From contig NZ_CP042831.1 in NCBI RefSeq assembly GCF_008000935.1, positions 1,736,001 to 1,800,000 of the forward strand: 64,000 bases of DNA. The letters are read 5' to 3'. This DNA comes from Flavobacterium alkalisoli. Lineage in GTDB: Bacteria > Bacteroidota > Bacteroidia > Flavobacteriales > Flavobacteriaceae. Positions 33,378 through 41,915 of the stretch are shown in pieces. A model generated the notes under the pieces. It did not search any database and was not told where the DNA came from. It worked only from the letters and a program-made list of their open reading frames with translations. The position numbers and the translations under genes are program-made. Position 1 is the stretch's first letter. Every line of letters begins with the position of its first letter.

Positions 33378-33385
33378 CAAATGTA
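33378..33385 (-). promoter_or_regulatory. putative -7 box of the TonB-dependent receptor gene
   Basis: On the minus strand this reads TACATTTG (TAnnTTTG), 32 bp before the ATG at 33345. Confidence 0.45.
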
Positions 33386-33671
33386 CAGCCTTAAATGAAA
33401 GGCGACACACTAAAACCGACAAGGCATTTTAAAATTTTTATCCTGCCTTGTTATACATAAGACATAGCCGGGCATAAAATGTTACAGGTTTTTTTAATTT
33501 TTTTTTCAAGCCTGTCCTAACAGCTTTATTATGAGTGTAAAACTACTTTTTTAAATTGTAAATAAGGTGTTGCAAAACAGATAATTGAAGGGGGTTAACG
33601 CGACAGGATTCAAAATATAACTGCTGTAATTATTTTAAGAATTTTCCTTTCTGCCTCTCGGGCAAATAATT

Positions 33672-33679
33672 TATCTTTG
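33672..33679 (+). promoter_or_regulatory. putative -7 box of argS
   Basis: TATCTTTG matches TAnnTTTG and ends 22 bp before the argS ATG. Confidence 0.5.
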
Positions 33680-33701
33680 CAGGCTTAAAATCAATATAAA
33701 A

Positions 33702-35810
33702 ATGGCATTATCACAAATACTTACTTCCCATATCGAAAAAGCGGTAAACGAACTGTTTGGTGTAACCCCTGAAAAGGTTGAACTACAGGCAACACGCAGG
33801 GAGTTTGAAGGCGATATTACCATGGTTATTTTTCCGTTGCTTAAAATTATAAAAAGCAATCCGGTAGAATTAGGAAATAAAATAGGACAGTACCTTGTAG
33901 AGAATTCTGAAATTGTTGAAAGGTTTAATGTAGTGTCCGGATTTTTAAATATTGTAATTTCTGATGCTTACTACATCAGTTTCTTTAACGGTATAAAACA
34001 AAACGAAAACTTTGGTCTTTTATCTCCTGAACCGGGCGATAAGGCTGTAATGGTAGAGTATTCTTCACCTAATACAAACAAGCCACTTCACTTAGGGCAT
34101 GTGCGTAATAACTTATTAGGATACTCTGTGGCGGAAATTATAAAAGCTTCAGGTAAAAAAGTATACAAAACTCAGGTTATTAACGATAGAGGTATACATA
34201 TTTGTAAGTCAATGCTGGCATGGCAAAAATTTGGTAATGGGCAAACTCCGGAAAGCACAGGCTTAAAAGGGGATAAGCTGGTTGGTAATTTTTATGTTAA
34301 GTTTGAAATAGCGTTAAAACAAGAAACTACTCCAATTTACACGGATTATGTTAATGGGATTTTTTCAGAGTATCCAACTCCATTTGAACCAAAGATAAAG
34401 GCTTTAAACGAATCTCTTAAGGATTTATATTCTAAAGTAGAAGAGGAAATTCAAAAAGTTAATTTAGATTCAATTTTATCTCTTGATAAAAGATTTTATG
34501 AATTAACCAATGCTGCAATTGAAAACAAGCTAACATTTAACTCAATAATTTCTCAATTTAAATCTCATTATATTTTAGAAGATGAAAAAAATATTGATGA
34601 AAAAATAAAGAAATTTCAAACTTTAATTAAAAAAGTACTTGAAGTTGAGGATAAAATAAATGAGGCTTTAAGTGAAATTGTTGATATTGCCAAGAAGAGG
34701 ACTTCGATAATGATTGAGGCTCAGGAAATGCTTCGTAAATGGGAAGCAGGAGATGCTGAGGTAATTGCATTATGGAAAGAAATGAACCAATGGGTGTATG
34801 CAGGTTTTGCAACTACTTACAACAATCTGGGAGTTAATTTTGATAGTTATTACTATGAAAGCAATACCTATTTATTAGGTAAAGACGTAGTTGAAGACGG
34901 CCTTGCCAGAGGTGTTTTCTTTAAAAAAGAAGATGGTTCGGTATGGATTGACCTTACTGAAGACGGCCTTGATGAAAAACTGGTACTTCGTGCAGACGGT
35001 ACATCGGTTTACATTACCCAGGATATAGGTACTGCCATACAGCGTGTAAAAGATTATCCGGATGTGGGTGGTATGGTTTATACTGTAGGTAACGAACAGG
35101 ATTACCACTTTAAAGTACTTTTCCTTATCCTTAAAAAACTTGGTTTTGACTGGGCAGAGAACCTTTACCACCTTTCTTATGGTATGGTAGATCTTCCGTC
35201 AGGCAAAATGAAGAGCCGTGAAGGGACTGTAGTGGATGCTGATGATTTAATGAGTGAAATGACTTCAACAGCTAAGCAGATATCTGAAGAACTTGGTAAG
35301 CTTGAAGGCTATTCTGACGGAGAAAAAGCAGAGCTGTACAGAACTATAGGTCTTGGAGCTTTAAAATATTACATACTTAAGGTAGACCCTAAAAAACGTA
35401 TACTGTTTAATCCAGAAGAGTCGGTTGACTTTGCGGGTAATACAGGACCGTTTATACAATATACCTACGCAAGGATACAGTCGCTTATCCGTAAAGCTGA
35501 TTTTGATTTCTCTAAATCTCTATCAAATGCTGATATTGCCCTTCATGAAAAAGAGAAAGAACTGCTTAAGATTATAGCAGAGTATCCGGAGGTGATACAA
35601 AATGCTGCTAACAGCCATAGCCCTGCACTTATTGCCAATTATACTTATGAGCTTGTAAGAGAGTATAACTCTTTCTACCAAAGTGTACCGGTATTGGGGT
35701 CGGAAATTGAAAACGAAAAAATATTCAGGATACAGCTATCCAAAAAGGTAGGCGAGACAATAAAATCTGCTTTCGCTATGTTAGGTATAGGTGTGCCGGA
35801 GAGAATGTAA
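33702..35810 (+). CDS. argS: arginyl-tRNA synthetase with a large insertion
   Basis: This class I enzyme charges tRNA-Arg. It has an N-terminal recognition domain, the HIGH motif HLGH (130-133), a KMSKS-like KMKSREG (near 502-508) and the C-terminal anticodon-binding domain (DALR type). At 702 residues it is about 110 longer than I expect for flavobacterial ArgS (about 590). The excess lies at about residues 203-336, between KGDKLVGNFYVKFE and EAQEMLRKWEAGDAE, two stretches that are normally joined by a short loop. The extra part is Lys/Glu/Ile-rich, helical and encoded by unusually AT-rich DNA. The reading frame is intact, so the enzyme is probably active. Confidence 0.93.
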   Translation: MALSQILTSHIEKAVNELFGVTPEKVELQATRREFEGDITMVIFPLLKIIKSNPVELGNKIGQYLVENSEIVERFNVVSGFLNIVISDAYYISFFNGIKQNENFGLLSPEPGDKAVMVEYSSPNTNKPLHLGHVRNNLLGYSVAEIIKASGKKVYKTQVINDRGIHICKSMLAWQKFGNGQTPESTGLKGDKLVGNFYVKFEIALKQETTPIYTDYVNGIFSEYPTPFEPKIKALNESLKDLYSKVEEEIQKVNLDSILSLDKRFYELTNAAIENKLTFNSIISQFKSHYILEDEKNIDEKIKKFQTLIKKVLEVEDKINEALSEIVDIAKKRTSIMIEAQEMLRKWEAGDAEVIALWKEMNQWVYAGFATTYNNLGVNFDSYYYESNTYLLGKDVVEDGLARGVFFKKEDGSVWIDLTEDGLDEKLVLRADGTSVYITQDIGTAIQRVKDYPDVGGMVYTVGNEQDYHFKVLFLILKKLGFDWAENLYHLSYGMVDLPSGKMKSREGTVVDADDLMSEMTSTAKQISEELGKLEGYSDGEKAELYRTIGLGALKYYILKVDPKKRILFNPEESVDFAGNTGPFIQYTYARIQSLIRKADFDFSKSLSNADIALHEKEKELLKIIAEYPEVIQNAANSHSPALIANYTYELVREYNSFYQSVPVLGSEIENEKIFRIQLSKKVGETIKSAFAMLGIGVPERM
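34308..34709 (+). other. AT-rich in-frame insert within argS
   Basis: In 34441-34620 only 36 of 180 bases are G or C, against 25 of 60 in 34081-34140 and 28 of 60 in 34981-35040 of the same gene. The insert encodes helices that look like a coiled coil (DLYSKVEEEIQKVNLD, KIKKFQTLIKKVLEVEDKIN). No intein, homing-endonuclease or transposase motif is visible. Boundaries are judged from memory of normal ArgS and may be off by 10-20 residues. Confidence 0.7.
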
Positions 35811-35825
35811 TAAACTGCTAGTTTT

Positions 35826-37304
35826 GTGAGCCATAATAAAAAACCTTATTTCTTTCAGTCGTTTGCTATTGTCGTACTGTCAATAGCAGCATTTATTGGC
35901 TTTAAACAGGTTTTGCCAAAAAAGATTTTCACCGAATCAACTACAGTAAACAAAAATGTTGTGGTAGACAGCCTGTTGCTCGAAGCAATTGAGGCTACAG
36001 ATACCATAGCTGTGGAAACCGATACCATTACCGAAGAGGATATTGTTTTTGAAGAAAAACATGGAGTACAGTTTCCTACAGAAACTTTTGAACAGTATAA
36101 GGGATATCAGCACCTGGTGCCTTTGTTTCAAAAATTATTTGAACTGGAAACCACTGGTGAAGGCAAGGTTAGGATAGCCTACTTTGGTGACTCCATGACC
36201 GATGGTGATATGATCGTGCAGGATTTCAGGTCTAACCTTCAGGAGAAATTTGGGGGAGAAGGTGTAGGTTTTGTAAACATCACTTCCGAGTCTGCCGCAT
36301 CAAGATCTTCTGTGGTGCATCAGTTTTCAGGCAACTGGAAAACACAGTCCTATCTAAATGTAAAAAATCCGATAAGGCCTTTTGGGGTTAACGGGCACGT
36401 GTTTTTTGTTAAGCACGATACAGTGAATCCGGTATGGATTAAATATAAGGCAGGGGGCTTAAAGCACATGTCTAAACTTAACAGCCCTACGCTTTTCTAC
36501 GGGCAAAGCGGTAATGAGGAGGCGAGTGTTGCTGTGATAAACGGAAAAGATACCATAGTTAAAAAGCTTAATCCGACAAAAAGATTAAATACCCTTTTAC
36601 TTTCTTCGGGTGATCTTAAAACGCTTAAGGCCGATTTTATTAAAGCCGATTCAATTCCTTTTTATGGTGTTAATTTTGATAACGGAAGAGGTGTACATGT
36701 AGATAATTTCTCTAACAGGGGTAATTCAGGCTTACCTATTTCCATGTTCAATACTAACCTGATGAGGGCCTTTAATGATAAGCTGGGTTACGACCTTATA
36801 GTACTGCATTACGGAACCAATGTACTTAACTATGGTTCTTACAACTACAAGTGGTACGAAAGGGGAATGACAAGAGTAATTAATCATCTAAAGGAATGTT
36901 TTCCGGGAGTTGCTATTTTAGTAATTTCAACGGCTGATAAGTCAACCAAATATGACCTTGAAATGAAAACCGATTCTGCCGTAGTACCTTTAGCGCAGGC
37001 GCAAAAAAGATTCTCAATACAATCTGAAGCTGCTTATGTAAACCTTTATACCCTTATGGGAGGCGATGGCTCTATGGTAAAATGGGTTGAAGAGGTGCCT
37101 GCAATGGCAAATAAAGACTATACACACTTTAATTATAAAGGTGCTAAAAAAGTAGCCGACCTGATTTATACACAGGTTATAAATGGCTATGAACAATATA
37201 AAAAACTAAGGGCTAAAAGCAAGCCTGTTGAAATAAATGATCCGGAAGAACCGGAGACTGAAAATGATTCCGTAATACTTTATAAAGATTCGCTACATGA
37301 TTAA
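35826..37304 (+). CDS. SGNH/GDSL hydrolase family protein, membrane-anchored
   Basis: A 492-residue protein beginning with GTG (no ATG is near). Residues about 10-28 form a single membrane anchor or signal. The SGNH blocks are visible: GDS in IAYFGDSMTDGD (near 124), GTN in LHYGTNVLNY (near 330), and the DxxH pair in DYTHFNYKGAKK (near 434). Between blocks I and III is a beta-rich insert of about 170 residues. Such proteins are esterases or O-acetyl transfer partners. It is first of three coupled genes (8-bp overlap with the next) ending in an MBOAT O-acyltransferase, which points to acylation of a periplasmic or surface polymer. Confidence 0.85.
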   Translation: MSHNKKPYFFQSFAIVVLSIAAFIGFKQVLPKKIFTESTTVNKNVVVDSLLLEAIEATDTIAVETDTITEEDIVFEEKHGVQFPTETFEQYKGYQHLVPLFQKLFELETTGEGKVRIAYFGDSMTDGDMIVQDFRSNLQEKFGGEGVGFVNITSESAASRSSVVHQFSGNWKTQSYLNVKNPIRPFGVNGHVFFVKHDTVNPVWIKYKAGGLKHMSKLNSPTLFYGQSGNEEASVAVINGKDTIVKKLNPTKRLNTLLLSSGDLKTLKADFIKADSIPFYGVNFDNGRGVHVDNFSNRGNSGLPISMFNTNLMRAFNDKLGYDLIVLHYGTNVLNYGSYNYKWYERGMTRVINHLKECFPGVAILVISTADKSTKYDLEMKTDSAVVPLAQAQKRFSIQSEAAYVNLYTLMGGDGSMVKWVEEVPAMANKDYTHFNYKGAKKVADLIYTQVINGYEQYKKLRAKSKPVEINDPEEPETENDSVILYKDSLHD

Positions 37305-38709
37305 AAAGGTATTAGGAATTTTGTTTTGTTTGGCATTTTATGCCAATGCGTCTGCTCAGATAGATTCTGTAGAAGTTGATAAGGATAGTGTTGTGATAGA
37401 CAGTACAATTATCATTTCAGATAATATTATCACAAATACTTCTGTGCTTGATCCGGTGTTTGAAAAGCTTTTTAAACTGGAGCAGCAAAAAAAAGGGCAT
37501 ATCAATATAGTGCATATAGGAGATTCCCATATTCAGGCCGACCTGTTTTCAGGAAAGGTTAGGGAAGAACTTCAGGCTAAATACGGTAATGCGGGTCCTG
37601 GGTTTTCATTTCCTTATAATCTGGCAAAAACAAATGGAGGTTATAAAGTAAAGTTTACTTCTAATGCATCCTGGGAGAGCAGAAGAAATATTTATACTCC
37701 CGATGGTACAGAAGTAGGCTTAAGTGCAATAGGATTGACCACCGCCGAAAATTTTGTGCTTGGTCTTGAAGTGCGTGACACTTCCGATTATTTTAATACC
37801 ATAAAAATTGTAACTCCGCACAATACATCGTTGTTTGATGTGGCTACAAGTTCTAAAACAATAACATTAGAGTCTACAGAGCCTAAAGTTATAGTACATA
37901 AGATAAAAAGCGGGGAAGCACTTTCTATAATTGCTGAAAAGTACAATACATCGGTATCGGAAATAAAAAAATATAATGGTTTACGCTCCAATAATATCAG
38001 AGCTGGGAAGACTTTAAAAATCCTTACGGGAGAAAAGGTTAAGAAAGAAGTTCAGCGTTCGGAATTTATTCCGCTGGATTTGCAAAAAGACAGTCTGAAC
38101 AGTTATTATTACAGCAGCGAACGATTATCTAAAATATATTTGTTGCCTAACAAACAGGAAAAGCTATATAATTTAAACGGGGTAATATTAGAAAAGGATG
38201 CTCCGGGTATACTGTACCACACAATTGGTGTGAATGGTGCAAAATGTTCTGACTATAATAAGTATCCAATGTTTTTTGAGCAGTTACCTGCTTTAAATCC
38301 TGATTTAGTAATTATATCATTAGGTACAAACGAATCGTTTGATAAGCTTACTGCTACAGAATACATTGCCCAGCTTAATATGTTTATTGATAGTGTAAAG
38401 GCAGAAAATCCATATGCGTGTGTAATTATTACTACGCCGCCGACATCACTTTTCAAAAAGAAATACCCTAATACATTTGTTGGAGACTATACAAGGAATA
38501 TCCTGATGCAGGAAACAGAAAAGGGTTATGCAACCTGGAATATGTTTGCTGTTTTAGGAGGGCTTTTTAGTGTAAACGAAAACGCCAAGAAAGGATTAAT
38601 GTCTTCCGACAGGATACACTATTCAAGAGAAGGTTATAAGCAACAGGGAGAACAGTTTACAGAAGCATTTTTAAATGCATACAATAATTTTAAATTAAAC
38701 AGGCAATAA
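37297..38709 (+). CDS. SGNH/GDSL hydrolase with internal LysM domain
   Basis: A 470-residue secreted protein (signal peptide ending ANASAQ). SGNH blocks: HIGDSHIQAD (Ser 77), SLGTNESF near 342 and the DxxH of DRIHYSREGYK near 435. A LysM peptidoglycan/chitin-binding domain lies at about 199-243 (IVHKIKSGEALSIIAEKYN, NNIRAGKTLKIL), inside the catalytic region between blocks I and III rather than at an end. The LysM domain suggests that the enzyme works on peptidoglycan. It overlaps the SGNH gene upstream by 8 bp and the MBOAT gene downstream by 1 bp (TAATG). Confidence 0.88.
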   Translation: MIKKVLGILFCLAFYANASAQIDSVEVDKDSVVIDSTIIISDNIITNTSVLDPVFEKLFKLEQQKKGHINIVHIGDSHIQADLFSGKVREELQAKYGNAGPGFSFPYNLAKTNGGYKVKFTSNASWESRRNIYTPDGTEVGLSAIGLTTAENFVLGLEVRDTSDYFNTIKIVTPHNTSLFDVATSSKTITLESTEPKVIVHKIKSGEALSIIAEKYNTSVSEIKKYNGLRSNNIRAGKTLKILTGEKVKKEVQRSEFIPLDLQKDSLNSYYYSSERLSKIYLLPNKQEKLYNLNGVILEKDAPGILYHTIGVNGAKCSDYNKYPMFFEQLPALNPDLVIISLGTNESFDKLTATEYIAQLNMFIDSVKAENPYACVIITTPPTSLFKKKYPNTFVGDYTRNILMQETEKGYATWNMFAVLGGLFSVNENAKKGLMSSDRIHYSREGYKQQGEQFTEAFLNAYNNFKLNRQ

Positions 38710-40376
38710 TGCAGTTTTCAGATTTAATTCCGCACTTATCGTGGCAGGATGTATTGGGTTGGTTTGCATATAACCCAAATGAGCCTTTACTTTTCAATTC
38801 GGGAAGGTTCTTAAAGCTGTTTGTTGTTTTTTATGCCATATATATTCTTTTAAGGAAAACATTTCACCTAAGGATATTCTATGTTATCTGTTTTTCGCTG
38901 TATTTCTATCAGCAGTCTAGCGGTATGTATTTTCTACTGCTGTTGTTTACTTCGGTGCTGGATTATACTCTCAGTTACTTTTTGTATAGGGAAACTAATG
39001 TATTAAAGAGAAAACTTTATGTTTGGTTTAGTGTAGTGGTTAACCTGACCTTTTTAGGGTATTTTAAATACACCAACTTCCTTATAGGTAATTATAACGA
39101 TTTGTTTGGCGGTACTTTCTCATTCCATGATATTATATTGCCGGTAGGTATATCGTTCTATACGTTCCAGTCCATAAGTTATACCATAGAGATATACAGA
39201 AAAGAGATTACCCCGGCTAAGAGCTTTCCGGATTATCTTTTCTTCGTTTCATTTTTCCCGCAATTAGTGGCGGGCCCTATTGTAAGGGCTAAGGATTTTA
39301 TCCCTAAGATTTATGAGAAGCTAAATGTAACCAAGGAGGAGGTTAACTATGGATTATTCCTTATTATTGGCGGGCTTATAAAGAAGACTGTAATCTCAGA
39401 TTACATTTCAATAAACTTTGTAGACCGTGTTTTTGACTCGCCAAACAGCTATACGGCTTTTGAAAACCTGATGGCTTCTTATGGGTATACCATTCAGATC
39501 TATTGTGATTTCTCGGGTTATTCTGATATGGCAATAGGTATAGCATTGTTATTGGGTTTTGAGCTGCCTCCTAACTTCAGGACTCCATATAAGTCGGGTT
39601 CAATTACCGAGTTTTGGAGAAGATGGCACATATCGCTTTCTACCTGGTTAAAAGACTTTTTATATATCTCGGTAGGAGGTAACAGATACGGTTCTATTGC
39701 CGGTTTTCTTTTTCCGTCGCTGTTTTTCTTCGGGCTTATAATATGGGGTGTTACTTATGGGCCCACAAGTTATATTCCGTTTATAATTGGTTTAGGTTCT
39801 ACCTTACTGTTCATACTTACATTTGCGCTTTCTAAAAATAAGGAGAAGACAATGTATACCAACGCAAACCTTATGACGACAATGTTGTTGGGCGGTTTAT
39901 GGCATGGCGCCAGTCTCAGGTTTATTATCTGGGGCGCGTTACATGGTATGGGATTAGCTATTCATAAACTTTTTCAGGAATTTTTTCCTGATAAAAAGAA
40001 TGTGAAGTTAAATTTTGGTTCTGCCTTATGGAAAATATTTTCGGTAGTACTAACATTTCATTTCGTCGCATTTTGCTGGATTTTCTTTAGGGCCAAAGAC
40101 TTTAACACTGCTCTCGATGTAATTAAAAACATAGGTGATGTAACATTTAACCCCGAACAATGGTATACGATTATATTAGGATATAAAAATGTATTTGCCT
40201 TAATGTTAGTGGGTTATGTTTGGCATTTCCTTCCTGAAAAATTTACAGAGTTTATGAAGCAGGCGTTTTATAAAACTCCGCTGATTCTTAAAGGTATAAT
40301 GTTAGGATTGGTTTACTGGCTGGTTTATGCGGCTGCCTCAGCAGGTCCACAACCGTTTATTTACTTCCAATTCTAA
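38709..40376 (+). CDS. MBOAT family O-acyltransferase (AlgI/PatA-like)
   Basis: A 555-residue inner-membrane protein with about 11-12 helices. It matches the AlgI-type MBOAT family: PVGISFYTFQSISYTIEIYR near 147, WRRWHISLSTWLKDFLY near 307, and the catalytic His in LLGGLWHGASLRF near 397. These proteins pass acetyl groups across the membrane to polymers such as alginate, cellulose or peptidoglycan, with SGNH partners completing the transfer. The two SGNH genes directly upstream, one with LysM, make peptidoglycan O-acetylation the leading but unproven idea. Confidence 0.9.
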   Translation: MQFSDLIPHLSWQDVLGWFAYNPNEPLLFNSGRFLKLFVVFYAIYILLRKTFHLRIFYVICFSLYFYQQSSGMYFLLLLFTSVLDYTLSYFLYRETNVLKRKLYVWFSVVVNLTFLGYFKYTNFLIGNYNDLFGGTFSFHDIILPVGISFYTFQSISYTIEIYRKEITPAKSFPDYLFFVSFFPQLVAGPIVRAKDFIPKIYEKLNVTKEEVNYGLFLIIGGLIKKTVISDYISINFVDRVFDSPNSYTAFENLMASYGYTIQIYCDFSGYSDMAIGIALLLGFELPPNFRTPYKSGSITEFWRRWHISLSTWLKDFLYISVGGNRYGSIAGFLFPSLFFFGLIIWGVTYGPTSYIPFIIGLGSTLLFILTFALSKNKEKTMYTNANLMTTMLLGGLWHGASLRFIIWGALHGMGLAIHKLFQEFFPDKKNVKLNFGSALWKIFSVVLTFHFVAFCWIFFRAKDFNTALDVIKNIGDVTFNPEQWYTIILGYKNVFALMLVGYVWHFLPEKFTEFMKQAFYKTPLILKGIMLGLVYWLVYAAASAGPQPFIYFQF

Positions 40377-40465
40377 ATATTTTTCATTCTAAGGTTAAGT
40401 TAGTTAGGTTTTAATGCAAAAAATTTATTAAATTTCGCGTTTTAACACTAGCTTTACTGAGAATT

Positions 40466-41863
40466 ATGAGAAAAAAACTACCATTTTTAACCTTTTTATG
40501 TCTTGCCTTTTTTAGCAGCTTAATTGTTTCTGCTCAGGAAGAACCTTACACTCTACAAGTGTTTAACCAGGCAGTATACTACGGTATGTATGAAGCTACC
40601 GTAGACGAACCGGTACCTACAGACGCTATAAGAAACAGCAACTCTTCATATGGTAAAATGCTTACGGAGGAACAACTTGCTTCTTTTGGTAACAGGCTTA
40701 CTATGAGAGTTACCCTTAATCCTCTTTGTGATAATTATGACAGGATAGGTAATGTTAACCTTGCTTTTGTGCCTAAGGGACAAACTACTTATGTGTATAA
40801 TGAAGTACAAAGAATTGAACTTGGTCGCTTTATAACTCCTTTTATGGATAAAAACAACACATCTGTTCAGGAAGTACCTTATGAGTGGCAAATTGATAAT
40901 GTAACTCAGATATTTCATGATGAGAACATAACATCAGAATTTGACCTATGGGTTGAACTTGAGGTTTATGGTTATCAGGGTGGTCCCGGCCAGGGTGGAG
41001 CTGCTGTTGAAATACCAGGATGTGCTAACAGAAATGATGTTTATCAGGGTAGCCTTGAGTTTATTTCTACAGAAGACCCATTAATAACAAATGGAGATGA
41101 TAATACATTTATTCCGCTTTCATTTAAATATGAGCTTAAAAACTACACTTTAGACGGAACTGATGTTTTAGGTGAAACGGTTAGGACAATTAACTTTACT
41201 CTTGAAGAAGATGTTCCTAATGCCAAGTTTTACCTTATAACTTCTAATCACGGATCAAATTCGGGAGGAGAAGAGTATATCAGAAGACAGCATTATGTTT
41301 ATCTTGATGGTGAGCAGGTGTTTACTTATAAGCCTGGAGGTCTATCATGTGTTCCTTTCTTTAACTACAATACTCAGCCTAGCTGTATATATTATGACTG
41401 TTCACAAAATCCATCTCCTCCAAGGCCTGATACTAACGCAGCTTGGTCATGGAATAACTGGTGCCCGGGAGATAAAATTCCTATCAGGGTTATTGAATTA
41501 GGAACTCTTGAGGCTGGTGAGCACTCGTTTAAAATAGATGTTCCTGCTGCTCAGTTTGCCGGAGGACAGGGATACTTCCCTATGTCTGTTTATCTTCAGG
41601 GATTCTCACAAACTTTAGGGGTAGAGGATTTTAATACAACTGCATTTACATTATTCCCTAACCCGGTTGTTGATATTGCCGAAATACAAACTGTAGACGG
41701 TAGCAGCATAAGAAATGTTACTGTAGTTAACACACTTGGACAGATTGTTTATTCAGGTACAAGTGAGAAAGTTAACCTATCTCAGCTTCAAAGCGGAGTT
41801 TACATTGTTAATGTAAGGTTTGATGATAACAGGACAGCAACTCAAAAACTTATAAAGAACTAA
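40466..41863 (+). CDS. PNGase F-like glycoprotein amidase with T9SS sorting domain
   Basis: A 465-residue secreted protein with a signal peptide (ending VSAQ) and a T9SS type A C-terminal domain (about 390-465, FTLFPNPVVDIAEI to KLIKN). The middle fits the two-domain PNGase F fold: CDNYDRIGNV (88-97), ELGRFITPF (118-126), LWVELEVYG (161-169), GGEEY (267-271) and AWSWNNWCPGDKIPIRV (326-342). The three acidic catalytic residues of Elizabethkingia PNGase F (Asp60, Glu118, Glu206) appear to match Asp92, Glu164 and Glu269 or Glu270. It would cut N-glycans from glycoproteins outside the cell. It is convergent with the receptor operon. Confidence 0.82.
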   Translation: MRKKLPFLTFLCLAFFSSLIVSAQEEPYTLQVFNQAVYYGMYEATVDEPVPTDAIRNSNSSYGKMLTEEQLASFGNRLTMRVTLNPLCDNYDRIGNVNLAFVPKGQTTYVYNEVQRIELGRFITPFMDKNNTSVQEVPYEWQIDNVTQIFHDENITSEFDLWVELEVYGYQGGPGQGGAAVEIPGCANRNDVYQGSLEFISTEDPLITNGDDNTFIPLSFKYELKNYTLDGTDVLGETVRTINFTLEEDVPNAKFYLITSNHGSNSGGEEYIRRQHYVYLDGEQVFTYKPGGLSCVPFFNYNTQPSCIYYDCSQNPSPPRPDTNAAWSWNNWCPGDKIPIRVIELGTLEAGEHSFKIDVPAAQFAGGQGYFPMSVYLQGFSQTLGVEDFNTTAFTLFPNPVVDIAEIQTVDGSSIRNVTVVNTLGQIVYSGTSEKVNLSQLQSGVYIVNVRFDDNRTATQKLIKN

Positions 41864-41884
41864 AATTGCCAGATGATAGTTTTT

Positions 41885-41913
41885 AAAAAGCCCACTTTAA
41901 GTGGGCTTTTTTT
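41885..41913. terminator. bidirectional terminator
   Basis: AAAAAGCCCACTT-TA-AGTGGGCTTTTTTT lies between the PNGase F-like gene and the convergent receptor gene. Confidence 0.9.
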
Positions 41914-41915
41914 AT

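Larger units (their letters stand above)
33346..33701. other. 356-bp divergent intergenic region
   Basis: It separates the TonB-dependent receptor and argS and carries one -7 box for each. Poly-T stretches at 33488-33510 have weak ACAGG/CCTGT pairing. No gene is seen. Confidence 0.6.

Noticed and set aside
34308-34709. Intein or group I/II intron as explanation of the argS insert
   Set aside because: The insert lacks the Cys/Ser start and His-Asn end of inteins and any endonuclease block, and the frame is open without splicing signals.
35819-35826. TAGTTTTG box at the start of the first SGNH gene
   Set aside because: The box overlaps the GTG start codon, so an mRNA from it would lack the start; the gene follows argS by 15 bp and is more likely read through.
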